DNA of 64,000 nucleotides, from NCBI RefSeq assembly GCF_001039355.2, contig NW_019775382.1, forward strand, positions 260,667-324,666, read 5' to 3'. The stretch is from Lingula anatina (Eukaryota > Brachiopoda > Lingulata > Lingulida > Lingulidae). Numbering within the stretch: the first letter of the stretch is position 1; each line of letters starts with the position of its first letter. The notes beneath the pieces are model-generated. The model had not been told where the DNA came from. It saw nothing but the letters and a program-made list of their open reading frames with translations, and did no database searches. This document shows, piece after piece, positions 48,820 to 62,419 of this stretch. The position numbers and the translations under genes are program-made.

Positions 48820-48915
48820 AATTAAATCCTAATTAGTAGCAGAGGCGGTGACTTTTATATTGCAATCTACACGTGTGATAATAGGAAAAACACTGATACC
48901 AATACACAGTGACAA

Positions 48916-48968
48916 TACACACACACACATACACACACACTCACACACTCACACACACACACACGCAC
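48916..48968. repeat. (CA)n microsatellite
   Basis: A CA run with 'cat', 'ctc' and 'cgc' interruptions. Confidence 0.95.
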
Positions 48969-51900
48969 AGAGGAAATTTCAAAAGTCAGATGTAAGCCAT
49001 AATCACTCAATTGAAAATTACTACTTCATTAACACCGGTGAAACTTACTGTGATAGATATCTAATGTAAAAATCCTCAGACCGTTGCCAAAACGACTGCA
49101 GAGCTGCTTGTTAAATTCCGCGGATCTCTGTGTCATTCGACCACAAACTTGATTTAACTGCAATAACTGACGTCATGACATCTCACCTTCAACTTCTTAC
49201 CGACCGCCTTATGTGAGCGTTTATGAACACATTTAATTAAACCACCTGTGAGTCAGGCAGTCAAGTACTCTGTTAATCACTTTAAAATTCCTTGAAGGGG
49301 GGGTCCTAAATAGTTTCAGAATTGGTCAATTTCTTTACGACTTAAAATTGGATAATCCGAGCTTACTATAATTCGGAAATAACATGGGTTTGAGACGATG
49401 TTGAGTCATTTTATCAGTTAACCAGGATGAGCTGATTAAGATAAGCCGTGTGATTTCTTATTATCATTTAAACTGATTTCGAGATGTTAAATCAGTTAGG
49501 TTAACAATGACAGAGGCGGTTGAAGACAATAATCAAAACAAAAACTACATTATTGAGCCACATTATTGAGCAGATTGAATTCTACTAAAATAAATTCGTG
49601 ATGGCAAGGTGTCTACAAGAGTCTATACAGACCCCCCCCCCCCCCCCCCCCCCCAATAAAAAAANCCCCCCCCCCCCCCCCCGGCAGACGTCGGAAAGTC
49701 ACTTTGCTGAAGATCAAAGCCAAAGTCAGCAAACATCATATCTGACCCGGTACACATCACCCAACAGCATAAAACATACCGACAACGAGATCGAATCCTT
49801 GTAATGCAACATTCTTTTCTTGTCAAATATTGTGCCAGAGTGTTGTGAATGGACGAAGTTGTTCTAGGATGTCGAGCGAGTCACGCACCAGCAGCCGTAT
49901 GTAACAGCAGGGCAGAGGTCGCCCTACACCCCCCCCTGGCACTAACACAGAGAAATAAACACAAAGTTGGAGAATAAATTACTGGTGCCTTTAGCCGGTA
50001 TTATCTGATACTCCTTTTATTGTGTTTGCTTACCGTAAAATATTTTCTGGGGTATCAGCGTTTTACCTCGAAGACAATGCAAAACTGATCACCTTCCACT
50101 TGCTCACCAACCGAAATGTTTGACCAACTTCCTACAGCCCTACATAGCGTTTCAGGAAAAAATACTACCGTATCTTCTGGTCACTCCCTTCTTAAATCAA
50201 ATATTGTTCAATTCTGCCTTTCCGATTAATAACTCTTTAAACACTCCATAACTTATTCCAACATGAAAAAATAAGCAGCTAAAAGGATGAAATGTTCTGT
50301 ACTAAGCAATGCATTTCCACCCTGCACGCCAAGCTTTACCTGAGCCGCGGCATCCTGACTAGAAAACACTGCACGTGGTCACGTACCACGATGACACGTA
50401 CGTCACTTACAGTCACGGCGTTTGTTTTCTCGAGCTGACCATGATGACAAGTAACCGTCTGCTTCAGTGTCCAGCATAAGGTGACCACTACTGACTGATT
50501 AAAACCTTTACCTGTATGTATTTAAGAGAGGAGGACGTTCACAGAGCCTAAGGTGTTCATGTTGACTTTTCTATAAACATTTTAACAAGTACCAAACTAT
50601 GTTCAGCATGTTACCCCCAAGACAATGATTGGGGGAGCAAATACCGATTGCATTACCCCGCGTCACTTACATTTCACATATTTGACTAGTTCTGCCACTA
50701 TTGACCCCCTCGCCCTAATCACCCCGAGTAAGATCAATTTTCGCGGGCAATCGGCAAATATTTGAACGCTTAATGTCGATTACAACTCGGCAAGGAGGGA
50801 AGAGTACATATTAGTCTCGGTTCTAACGTGAATCAGAATTCGTAAGCGCTTACGTAACACAGTCCATTCCAAACAGCACTATTTGGCTACATGAATTCAC
50901 TTTAGTGGTTGATAATTGGGGAGATGTCTGCGGAAACACGGCGTTTACTCCTCCAGGTATACACAGTGACAGGAGGCAGATTCGGCGCAGTTAATCACGC
51001 CGTCTGAACGCACTTAGTCCCGCGGTGTTATTATAAACGCCAAATCCTGTAAATTGATTCTTTATTACTCCCGTCAATATTAGCCTATTCTGCGGTTAAT
51101 GACCACTATATTGTACCTTCAAATGTAAGTTTGTAATTTATACACATATGTCAATTTAGTAGAGACCCTATAACATGTATCGGTATACGGTTTATGTCTA
51201 ATAAAGTACATTTATTATTATAATTATTATTATTATTATTATTATTAAAATATTGCGTTTACTGAGACTTTCTTTAGTCCCAAGCAGCACGTGGAAGATG
51301 CTAAGGAAGATGCTAATTAAATGTAAGAAAAATTAGGATGAAGCTAATAATGGGAGAGCATACAGCTTACTGGGACTATATGGCAGTTGATATAGTAAGG
51401 TGAATACTTTTATCACCATTTCTACTACTTCTTATTGATTTAATGACAGCGGATAGATCCGCAGGAATTGTAATTGTCATCTCGATCGGAAAATATCTTC
51501 TACTCGTTGACGGCTTTTCAAGATGCTATTTCCCCAATAAAGATGATCAACGTCAGGTTTGAATAATCCTGTTTCAAGATATGATACTTGATTTCGATAT
51601 ATTACAAACAACCCTCCTACATCTCCCAATAAACTGAAGAGATTTCTAACTACGATGACAATGCAGGCGTCCCAAATCACACCTCTGTACACTCCACTAG
51701 TCCGTTATCATTAGTGAGTACCTCTTGTAGACATCAATCACCCCGGTCATAACAGGTTGTAAAGATGGGATTTATAAGCGTCATATATGTCCGCAACGTC
51801 GCCCTCCGACCAGTTGATATGGATGGTGGGGAGAGAATTTATTAGTGTCATATATACCCTCAATGNGCCTCTTTTGAACACTTCAATTTATAAAGAGTGA

Positions 51901-52055
51901 GGCGAATAGTCAAAAGTTCTTTTCTTAACATAAATAACAAATAAAGGGAAGCTATTTTAGTTATCTGAATATGATAATTTTTTTTCTTAAATTTACAGAC
52001 TCCGCGGTTAAAAAAACCTTCCAAGTTTTTTACAGTAACTGTCAAATGATTCAGN
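48969..52055. other. Spacer, no gene seen
   Basis: Contains a C tract with an N (49632-49682) and a short (TTA)n near 51217-51246. No coding signal stands out. Confidence 0.5.
49632..49682. repeat. Two poly-C runs around an ambiguous base
   Basis: About 23 C, then AATAAAAAAA, one N, then about 17 C. The sequence is likely unreliable here (homopolymer plus N). Confidence 0.85.
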
Positions 52056-52310
52056 GACGGGGGTGGAGGGAGAGAGGAGAGGGGCGGAGACGGGGGCGGA
52101 GGGGGAGAGGAGAGGGGGAGAGGGACGGGGGCGGAGGGGGAGAGGAGAGGGGGAGAGGGACGGGGGGGAGAGGTGGAGGGGGAGAGGAGAGGAGAGGGGA
52201 CGGGGTGGAGGGGAGAGGAGAGGAGAGGGGGAGAGGGACGGGGGTGGAGGGGGTGGAAGGTAGGAGGAGAGAGGGGCGGGGAGGAGGGGGGGAGTAAAAG
52301 GTGGGGAGGA
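52056..52310. repeat. 250-bp G-rich polypurine tract
   Basis: The plus strand is almost only G and A with isolated C and T, built from GGGGGAGAGGAGAGG and GACGGGGG(C/T)GGAGG modules. It has many runs of three or more G. The long open frames through it on both strands are compositional artefacts. Confidence 0.95.
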
Positions 52311-54594
52311 GGAAGCATGTTATTTAACACACTCAAAGCGGCATTTTAATCATTCCTACCGTCTTCGAGTAGGTCATAATGCTTGACGAAGCGTTTTTGA
52401 ATAATTAGGAATTACACACACTGGGCGAGGCTCAAGTTTCAACTATAACCAACCCATAATCATGTAAGTGCATGCGACTAACATTCCAGCTTCTTTAGAA
52501 TTCCCTTTACCGATTGCCCAAACGTGATTTGTTTTAAAAATTATAGCATTGATTTGAATCAATGTGGTTCACATAAGCAATTGCAATGTTACTTTTTTTT
52601 TACTAAAGCCTTTTGGCATCTACTTTTAGACAAATTATTTCAGACTACTTCAAATGACTTAACCAATATTAGTAAAATTTAATGAAATATAATGCCTATT
52701 TTGTAAAAAAAGAAATCGTTTATGTTTTTGTCAAAATGATATTTAATAAAGCAGACATGTTTATCCTGTTTTTAACTTAAAAATTAAGTGGACTGATTTC
52801 TTTGAATTAATGTCAGATTGAGAAGTAAGTAAACAAAAAAATAAATAAATAAATAAATAAAGACACGTAGGTCAATAACATGACATGGCTGGATTATTCG
52901 CAATATGTAAAAAGTATCCTCTAGTAAAAGTAGTAAAAAGTATCCTCTAGTAAAAGTAGTAAAAAGTATCCTATAATAAAAGTAGTAAAAAGTATCCTGT
53001 AGTAACTACAGTGTAAAGCATCAGAATGACGCTCTTTTCTCGGCTGTTAATGCGAGGTTTTTCTTTGTAAAACTACACTGTGAGTCAGACAATAAAGGAA
53101 AACTATATAGCCCAAAGTGAGGGACGAAAACCCCGACCATTTTCATGTTCTGCACTTTGTCAATCAAGTGTTGTTTAAAAAATATGAATGTGTTCAAACA
53201 TACCTTTCAGTGGACTGGGAAATTCCCGATGGACGTTTTCGGTGTGAATCGCTTATTTCCACGTGTCTCTATACCTCTTTCATCGTGACGCTATACCACT
53301 TAACTGCTCTACGTGGACTGTCCCAATGCTGTCCGAAAGGCAACTAAATAACTAACCGGCTTTTAACCAACATCTGTGCGTTCCTATTGTGAATCATTTA
53401 ACAAACAAGGCAAGTGTACACCACTGCGCTTTGTTAAGTGTGAATTCCAGACACATGGGTGAGAATACACCGCTGTCGCTAATCCCGCAATAAAAACAGC
53501 CACATGAATAGGAACGTCCGCCCCAGTGTTGTAAAAGCCGCTCTAGCTAGTTACGCCTTTGTCTTGGGGAGCTAATCTCATACAGCACGTATACGGCACG
53601 GACAACAGGCAGCGACAGCCAAGTCAACATGTACCTCAATAGAAAGCATTATTTCCAAATTAGCCTCAAATTAGGTTTGTTGCTTTGCCACCTATTGATA
53701 GAAGCCTCTTTCACGGGCAATATGCTCTCTTCTCGCCAGTGTCTCGGCCTGTTTGTCAAGCCCTAGGGGAACCGTTACTCTCACCGTACTATGTGTGACC
53801 GTGTGAACGACATGTTTGGAACAACGTTCCAATGAACTCGAAGAACTTATGTGAAAAAATTTTTACCATTACCGCTATCATCTTGACAAGATGTGAAAAT
53901 CTGTTATTGTGAAACTTACATCAGTAAAATAAATACTTTTTTAATAAGAAAATCATTATTATAAAGTGTGCAGAGATAGTTAATGTAAACGTTTACCTTG
54001 CAAAGGAAAAACAACCTTATATACTAATACGCAGAGAGGAAATAGTGTGAAAATGTACTACAAGCGCAGGAAACGTTATAAAGAAGTGAGAGTAAAAGTG
54101 CGCATGTTAACCCACCTGTTGCCGAGATCGAGCTGCGGTTTACGTGCCCAGGCAGCGTCTCTCGGCTGCTTGCATTTTATAACATCAACAAAACCCGGGT
54201 GCAGGGCTACAAATCAATGTTTGTAAATCCAAACCAGGTCGTGAAGGGGTTGGTTGGAATTTATTTGATAGTTTCCAGCGTCTTTTTTGGTGTAGAGTTA
54301 ACAAAATACCCTCTCAGTGTAGAATAACATAAATGTAAACAGGTGGGCCAAACGGAGACTCTATTACAGTCAGCTGGCAGGGCGAATATTTTGGTAATTT
54401 CTATTTGCGGTGGAATTTTGTTGATTCAATAATGCGGTATAGTTTCGCGATCACAGCAATGAATTGATGCCAGTATCTGGTTTTTCTTTCTCAATTCTGG
54501 AATGTGTTTTGAGTAGCTTGTTTGCTAAATACTGCTTTTACTTGTCGATATTTTGCCAACTTTTCTTTCACAGAATAGTGCTTTCCATTGCAAA
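52311..54594. other. AT-rich spacer, no gene seen
   Basis: Contains an (AAAT)n run near 52838-52860 and the 26-bp tandem repeat at 52908. The frame at 53117-53347 has no recognisable family. Confidence 0.5.
52908..53005. repeat. 26-bp tandem repeat, 4 copies
   Basis: AAAAAGTATCCTCTAGTAAA followed by AGTAGT repeats four times, the last two with small changes. Confidence 0.95.

Positions 54595-54656
<62 letters not shown>
54595..54656. repeat. Compound (GT)n-(GA)n microsatellite
   Basis: About 16 TG units followed directly by about 14 GA units. Confidence 0.97.
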
Positions 54657-54659
<3 letters not shown>

Positions 54660-55570
54660 AAAAGGCGGCAATCAAATAGACAGTGATATATACATAGGGT
54701 TGACTAAAATAAATAAAATATTTATAAAACTTTATTATCTCCAACAAACCAGAAAATAGCGTAGGCCGGTCAGTTTATGCCCAGTCGTTACCTTCCAGGT
54801 AAGTGGACTTTACTGGGACTTACGTCTATATAAGATACATAGTGGTAAAAACATGAAATGTTACGGAGGAGGGTTGTCCGTTTTCACAGGACAAAATGTG
54901 ACAAATAGCTCTTACCCAGAGGCCTCTGTATCCTCGGCAGCCTTGGGAAGAAAGATAACATCACAACACACTAAGACAATCTCACAGTGTGCATCACTTC
55001 GTCTTTTACTTTATTATGTGAAACCATTTTCCAAAATTTTAAACTAAAAGGTTCAGCAGTTCTTTTTTTTTTATTATCCAAATCAAAATAAAAAATAACT
55101 AAGAAGGAAGGGAAACTGGACCAAGAGAAGATTTCATTTGTAACGTAAAATAAATCTCAGATGCAACTCGTGTGCCTTACCTTTGAATCTGTTAAGTCTG
55201 GTGATGCATGTTAAAATTCACAACAACTAGTTCCTAACACACTTAACGTATTGAATTTAAACCTCAAATGGTCTAGACTGAAACAATTGCACATGAAAAG
55301 CGTCCAAGCGAGTAACATTACAAGGGCGGTCCGCCATTTGTGGGGTTTATTAACGGCCCCTACCTCCCTGTTTTAACAAGTTTCAACTGAGTATTTCTGT
55401 TCAAGTGAAATAGTAATTATTAAAACAAAGATAAAGCAGGCTAAAATGCATTTTTTTTTACTTTTCAATCCCTGTTATGTCGTAAGGAAAGTCCAATGTT
55501 TAAAACCTGACTTCTGACTACATCCGGGCTCTGACAGCCGCTCTGCCCTCTGAGCCTAAACAACACTATG
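54657..55570. other. Spacer, no gene seen
   Basis: Short open frames only. Confidence 0.5.
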
Positions 55571-55679
55571 TAGCTGTCGTGGATTGTTTTGATGTGAAAT
55601 CTTTCATACATGCTCTTCGTGCATGACTTATCTTTTTTATCTATGAGAGATTTCACATCAAAACCATCCACAACAGCTA
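55571..55679. repeat. Hairpin with ~37-bp inverted arms
   Basis: TAGCTGTCGTGGATTGTTTT then GATGTGAAATCTTTCATAC (55571-55609) pairs with 55643-55679, whose reverse complement reads TAGCTGTTGTGGATGGTTTT then GATGTGAAATCTCTCAT. There are about four mismatches and a loop of about 34 nt. A minus-strand frame of 87 codons (55465-55728) crosses it. That frame is likely incidental. Confidence 0.85.
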
Positions 55680-57717
55680 CAAAACTGTCAGACTGCAACT
55701 GAAGCGTCTCCGCTCTTACTTCACACACTGAGCGGTGATAAACCCATGATTATATATTGTAAATCTACTTTGAAAGTGTGAACTGAAGTCTTTGGCAATT
55801 GTAAACAGCAATGATTACCAGAAAGCCAAATTCAAGAAGCCAACAGACACACGGGGTTTCACATAACATGAAAATAATTAAACAGAACATGAAGAGGGAA
55901 TACCCCAGAGGACAGCAATGCAGACGGTGAACTTTCAAATGCTGTCTTTGCTGTTGACAGCCCTATTCGCGTAACATTGTATTCAATACAGAGGGGCGTT
56001 CATGTCCCTTAATTGCTGTTAATATACATGTTGTTATTTATAACTGTTGTTAATATACGTACATTTGTCCATCACTTCCACTGCAGTTGTCACGTGTCCT
56101 CGTCTTCACGCCGACATCCCTCTGGTACGCTTCACGACATTAGACCCAGCTTATAAAACAACTGTGCGTTCTTTTTAACTACTCCACACTTAGTCGTAGT
56201 GCCCTCTTGCAGACTAACCTTCTTAACACGACCACTTGAACCAGAATGCCTGCACGCTGCTCTTTTCACACCTAAAGCATTCGCAGCACTGTTCTCAGTC
56301 TTCACATTTGAAGACGACGGAGAGAGCTATACACTCTGGTTAGTGATAACTACACCCAGTGTCCTATGGCACCTCAGGTGTACTAACATTACGGTCACAT
56401 GGGACATTTGGTAGTAGTTCACTGTTGTGTGTCTGTGTGTTTTGTCAGAATCGTTAAACGCACATAATTTAAAAATTACTTCACAAGATAAGATAAACGT
56501 GGTATCTGCATCTAAAACTGACCTCTTACATGACATAAAGATTGCACGTCAAACCCCTGACCCACATCCCCCCTTCCCCATAGCTTAATTTGTATAACTG
56601 TCCTCATTGTAAGTAGGCACTTAAAACACTTTAAAGGAAGACAATATTAAAGAAATTTCTAACGCTATTAGTTGTATACCGTAAAATATCATCATCCCCA
56701 CGGTCCAAGGTATTTTATTTTCTTAACGCTCCGCGTGAGTGCTTTTCTTTTCTTTAGAGATTAACAGGGTACAGGGTTAACGTCTAGCAATACAGAGGTG
56801 TGAAATTTAAACGCCCTATCAAGTTTTAATAAGTACAGAAGACTTGAAAAGAACGAATGATTAAGGGTTTAGAGAATGTGGAATTTGATAGCATTACTAT
56901 ATACTATATAGCGAACTAGTAAAAGGCATAGCTCGTTGAATAAAATGTTTTCTATGCATTAACTACGTGGTGGTGTAAGCAACGTATGACGGGATCATAA
57001 TAATTATATACCCATGACCAGGGTGGCACATTATATGGGGAAAAATGGAAAGAGCCAAATGACTGTCTATTTATCTAGAGACATATCTGTGAATATCTGT
57101 GAAAAATCAATCTGTCCCCCTGGTAGAGGGTAATTATTATACATCTTTCATAGAAAAGCGGCCAAGGGTAATCTTATTCCTGCTCAGTGAAAATCATTTT
57201 TCTGTAAACGAACCCAATCCATTACTTGTATCATACAAAGGACAAATTGAAGAGCATATGACGAACTCACAGAGGAGACAGTGACGTGACTACAGTTGTG
57301 TGCGTTATTTTATAAAAACCAATTGTAATCGAATGTACCAGATGCAAATATTCATAATAACTTTCAGACAAATATAAGATGCATTTCTACTGACTGGAAA
57401 CACAAGACATTAGAATTCTTACTCCAGTATAAACATGCCTCAGTACCGTGATCAGAAGTAACCTCAATATTATGCAACAACAGTATTTTCATTTCCTGAA
57501 ATAAGATTGTCCCCCAAATCTGTCGCTCCGGGTGTTGAAACGTTGATGAAGAGCGATCTGCGATCTTAAATGTAATTCCAATCACATACTGAATATCAAA
57601 GCGTCAGCTGCCCAGGTGGGGAACACGTATAACTCGGGTTATTATGTAAACTCTCCTTCCTCTCACTGTTTAACGTCTTTCCTCCATGTAAATACAACAT
57701 CATCAAGCATGCTCCAT

Positions 57718-57753
57718 CCCCCCCCCCCCCCAAAAAAAAAAAAAAAAAAAAAA
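57718..57753. repeat. Poly-C then poly-A run
   Basis: About 14 C followed by about 22 A. Confidence 0.95.
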
Positions 57754-59577
57754 CTGATCAAGGGTGAAAATATGAACTATGTCAAACCTACCTTGTAAAA
57801 CCTCCGGTTGAATTCTTGTTCTCAGTTCTTATTTAAGGTCAACTCTCTTATGTTCTGGTAAAGCTCTGTAAAACAAGAAATATCAACTTTAGAGTGGATG
57901 GCTGCCACTGTAGAAAGCTCAATCTTAAAATAAAAGAAATGTACGGACCGATATTTCATATTCTAAACACCAGCTCGGTCACCTGCTTCACCTCAGTCTT
58001 AATACTTTCATTTTCCTAAATCCTCTTCACTCTAAAATGACTCAAATGATCAAAGGTCGCTTGACATTCAATAGCAATTAAAAGATATGTTGGAGTAAAA
58101 TGGACAGAAATCTCTGCACGCGGTATTTCGGGTCACAGCGGGATGACGAGGTGACAGAGACAGACAAGTTAACAGCTACGTCAGAGGTAAAGGTGCCAAG
58201 TACCTCAAATAACACCAGTTAGTTGTGGATAAGAGGGGCATCCTAGCGCCGCACGGAGAGTAGACAAGTCGAATTTTTTGCCGTTTTAAATCTTATCACT
58301 ACAGTGCTGGCAAATACGACACCCTGCCGACGCTCTCAAGCGCGTCTGTGGTCTTTGTGTCGACTATTTCAGAATTCTTCTCTGCGACATCGGGTTACCA
58401 GTGAACTAAGATCAAATAGTCACCTAAGTGGCCTGTTCATGCTATCTGGTGTCGTAGCAATTACCAAGTTGACTGATTCTTTATTTCTCAAATTTTAGAT
58501 GCACAAGAAATATCTTACAGTTAGTAATATTGAATGTTCAATAAATATTTAGAATGTCATGTTCAACTCTTCAAGTGAAAATTTCACAAAGGCCCCTATT
58601 TACTTTATGATTATCGTTTTGAGATGTTCACAGTCCATTATTTATCAGTATCAAATATTTGAACACAAGTTCAATTGCTCAGATCTAAATACATGGCATC
58701 CCGAAGCATCAGTACTGTTTTGACAAAAAAAGCCAAAGAACTCACCTAGGAGAGAAACTTAACAGCTGACCAATTGCAACTGGACGCTTGCGGACCGCAC
58801 CAGCATTCTGTCCAGTTTACGCTTTTTTTAGCCCAGACAGCTATTTTCTGACCAGCCAGGTATTTTCGCAACTTTTGCCAAAACATTGCCATCATTTTCC
58901 ATCACGCCATGGCGAAGAGGACAACCCCTTCCTGATATGTGCTAAAATGCCAGCGACATGCCCTTGTTATGTCAAACAACAAACTTTCTTAAGTGAGTTC
59001 ATACAAAGCCAAATAAGCTGAATCGTTGACCAACGTGACGTCATAGAGATTAAGACCAACATTATCGACCAATTGATTTAATCTGATCGGATTTATAATC
59101 CGGGTAATACTGGAAGCGTTCAAACTAAAGCCCGGAGCGCAACCAGGGCTATTGGCTGAGTTACCCACATAAGGAAAAAGAATACTAAAATTAATATTAG
59201 ACGCGTTTGCCTCCAGTGCCCTAAAAATGTTATCAAAATGAAGTGAGCGACCTGAGCAGCCATGTTGGAGTCGGTAACTCAACTTCCATCTCCGAGTGTT
59301 AACTGTTATACGCAGTTTCATGAACACAGGGTAACTCCACTTATTTAACTCTATATCAGTGCGCTTACTGTCTGCTTGTCAGTGGAGAATACACTGCTAT
59401 AAAATATCAATACAATCAAATCAAAACAGCTCACGTGGAAGAAACAAAACACGTTATATCTTGGTCCAAGTTTGTGGTTAAGAGTTGCGCAACGTTGATG
59501 TTGTACTCAGTGCATTGCCTTTCACACTGCAGATTATTATTTATGATCAAAATTAACTCTACTTCACCGTGAGAACC

Positions 59578-59640
59578 GAACTCCTGCCCAGAAACTCCTG
59601 CCCAGTAAGTCCTGACCCGTAAAGTCCTGCCCAGAAAGCG
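59578..59640. repeat. ~16-bp imperfect tandem repeat, 4 copies
   Basis: Variants of AACTCCTGCCCAGAA and AAGTCCTGCCCAG follow one another four times. Confidence 0.75.
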
Positions 59641-61162
59641 CCCATCGCATGCGGCATGTACGTTTGTGTCTTTTTTGAGACGGAATCCCCCGCATTTCAG
59701 ACATATACGAACAAATGTTAACAAATGTGGATGATATGTTGAACTAGCTAACAATATGTATAATATGCCATGACATTTCTATCTAAATGCCTAAACTAAA
59801 CATACCTAAATCAAAGTTTTAGTCAAAGGGGTCGTCAACCCTAACCCCCCCCCCTTTCCATATGTAACCGCCCCATTCCCCATTTCATCCTTGGTTCTTA
59901 TTGCTGTTGTTCTTAGTTAAGTATTCGTTTTCTTACTGATGTTGACACAGGTAAGGATATTACAGAAATATAGTTTAAGATATTAAAATAAATTGTAAAC
60001 ATTTCGAAAATTGCCTGATATTCCACCGCACCAGACGACCAACTACTCGCTAACTTGGTCTGTCTTGTGACAGTGAAGAAACCGTCGGGGAAAACAACCA
60101 GTTACACCAGTACACTGGATATTGGACAATTTGTTGTAAAGGGAATGGTATTGTTCCAAAACAAATGTTGACAAACTTTCAATGAATAAAGGAACTATGT
60201 TTTGTCTGCGATGCGACCTAAATTACCGCTCCTCCTGGATATGATGACAGTTTCTTTACAGAGGAGATAACAATGATATTCAAATGCCACACACAATTTC
60301 AACACACTATTGTCAATATTGTGTTTACTTTCTAGATCGATCTTTGTCGACGACTGGTGAGTGGCACCGTTCTTTTTTTTTTTTTTTTTTTTTCGCTAAC
60401 GTAGAATTGGCGCTTGCCGTGAACAAATACAGAATTTAACCAAGTGATACAGATCTGTCCATGAACGTCCTTAGTCTGATACTAATATGATACTCATATG
60501 ATAATTCTGGTGATAGAAAAGATAAATTTCTTGTTTAATTTAACCCACTCAAACATATCTGTCCATAAAAGTCTTTATTCGAACAGTGCGAATTTGGCAT
60601 CATATCCGAGTTTTCTTTTTTCTCCACAATTTAATATACAAGATTTCGGTTTTACGAACTGACGCAGTTTCGTATTTTACCACTGAGTATTAAAAATCCA
60701 GTATTCACATTGACATTAAAGCTTACATTACGAAACTGACATTTTCCCTTTAATCAGAAATGACGAATCACCAATTAATGTAAGCCACGGTATTCAAATA
60801 TTAAGTCCAAAAATCTTGAGTTTCCACTGATACCAAAACTCACCACGCTTATTCTGTCTTCTTTCTCTTTCTCTCTCAATCCTCTGTTTTATACACCCCC
60901 CCTACACGCACCACTCTGCCAGAAGCGACTGACATAAACGTCACGTCCGCGTCCCCAGTCTAGAATGGGTCCAAGCCCACAGGTAAAACACTTCACTTAC
61001 ACAATCTTAGCCAAGATCACATTTGTCTCCCCCAAACAAGGCCTTCCATCAGCCACCCCCCGGGGCTACTGACCTCCTGATACCAATCTCCGGGGGAGGA
61101 TGCGCCACGTTATCTCACTCGATGTGATCAGAGGCCTGCGATTGTCCCGGACTTATCGATCC

Positions 61163-61288
61163 CATCATTACAGATAGCCGGCTATATCTCTGCCAGTAAA
61201 CACATCATTACAGATAGCCGGCTATATCTCTGCCAGTAAACACATCATTACAGAATAGCCGGCTATCTCTGCCAGCAAACACATCATA
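61163..61288. repeat. 40-bp tandem repeat, 3 copies, each with a 12-bp palindrome
   Basis: CATCATTACAGATAGCCGGC then TATATCTCTGCCAGTAAACA starts at 61163, 61203 and 61243. The third copy has one inserted and two deleted bases. ATAGCCGGCTAT is intact in all three. Confidence 0.95.
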
Positions 61289-62345
61289 GTAATGGTCATT
61301 ACACTTCAGGTACGGCGTCTGCACATCACATAGTTAAATTATAATGACCATGGACTTAGCTATCTTAAGATCATCTATGTAGAGGTATCCTACGGATCTG
61401 AAGAATACCCTCAATACAAGGAGATAGCGGACGGAGCCCTCCCTCTGTCAGCCTTCGCTCCTATCGTTTCAGAATCAGATATATATTCATGCTGTACAAT
61501 TTTCCGTGTTTTATCAGAAACGTATCCTAGAGTTATGTGTATCAAGAGAGATCTATTAAAATAGAATTTGGACATTGCTGTAACTAGCAGTATTTTGTGT
61601 GCTGGGGTTATATTGATAGCAAAGCTCTAGGTTGAGCGTTTTATCGACATAACATGAGCTTTTGGATAAAAGGACGTCGTGTGTTGGATAATATCACAGA
61701 ATTTTGATGATGTTATCAAGGATCCCCTTCACCTTGGGGGAACCTGCTCCAATGGTACAATGGAGCAAAACCGCAATATATCTTTTTCTTTGAATCCAAA
61801 TGCTGTCAGTTATCAAACCATGGTATCGGCATGCGTTTCACTACTTTGTTAAGCATATCTGGTGGAGGTAAACTATTCATTCTAGTGAATGGACTGATCT
61901 CCTTTCCCTCCTTTGACATTTTACAATTCAAAGGTGAAAAATATAACAATTTGAAAAGCTGGTATTGCGCCTCATTGTTCCTTGGTGCTGGAGAAGCAAC
62001 ACAGTGAATAGGGTCTATATTTAGAGACGGTTTTCCAATCTGTGTCTGCAGGCAATATTGAGTAACAGAAATTCTAACAAAGGTTCTAATACGTAAAGGA
62101 AGGCTAAATCAGACTGCCAGCCACACTGTTTTCCATTTTCAGCACGCATTATGCATTGACTATACATTCCAATCTAATTAAGCCGCAAACCTACATGTAG
62201 GACTCGATAGATTATTACATAATCTTCTTACCTACAAGGTAATCACACTGTTTCTTAATTAATTGTGATGTTCGTAGACGGAAATCGCGTTACACAATGT
62301 GGTAAAAATGGCTCACCAGTCCACGGGATTTATATTTTTTCCTTA

Positions 62346-62419
62346 CCTCTCTCTCTCTCTCTCTCTCTGTTTGTATGTGTGCGCACGCGCGCGTGTGTGT
62401 GTATGTGAGAGAGAGAGAG
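62346..62419. repeat. (CT)n, (GC/GT)n and (GA)n tract
   Basis: CT run, then a GTGTGCGCACGCGCGCGTGTGTG segment with alternating purine/pyrimidine, then GAGAGAGAG. Confidence 0.9.

Larger units (their letters stand above)
47171..48915. other. Spacer with two local tandem duplications
   Basis: No gene seen. The tandem repeats at 47846 and 48624 are listed separately. Confidence 0.5.
55680..61162. other. Spacer, no gene seen
   Basis: Contains a C/A homopolymer at 57718-57753, a 16-bp imperfect repeat at 59578-59640 and a T run near 60372-60393. None of the open frames (for example 58989-59327 minus or 59431-59754 minus) shows a known family or splice context. Confidence 0.5.

Noticed and set aside
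51860-52336. 158-codon minus-strand frame rich in Pro/Ser and its plus-strand counterparts
   Set aside because: Translation of the low-complexity G/A tract, with no start context or conserved motif.
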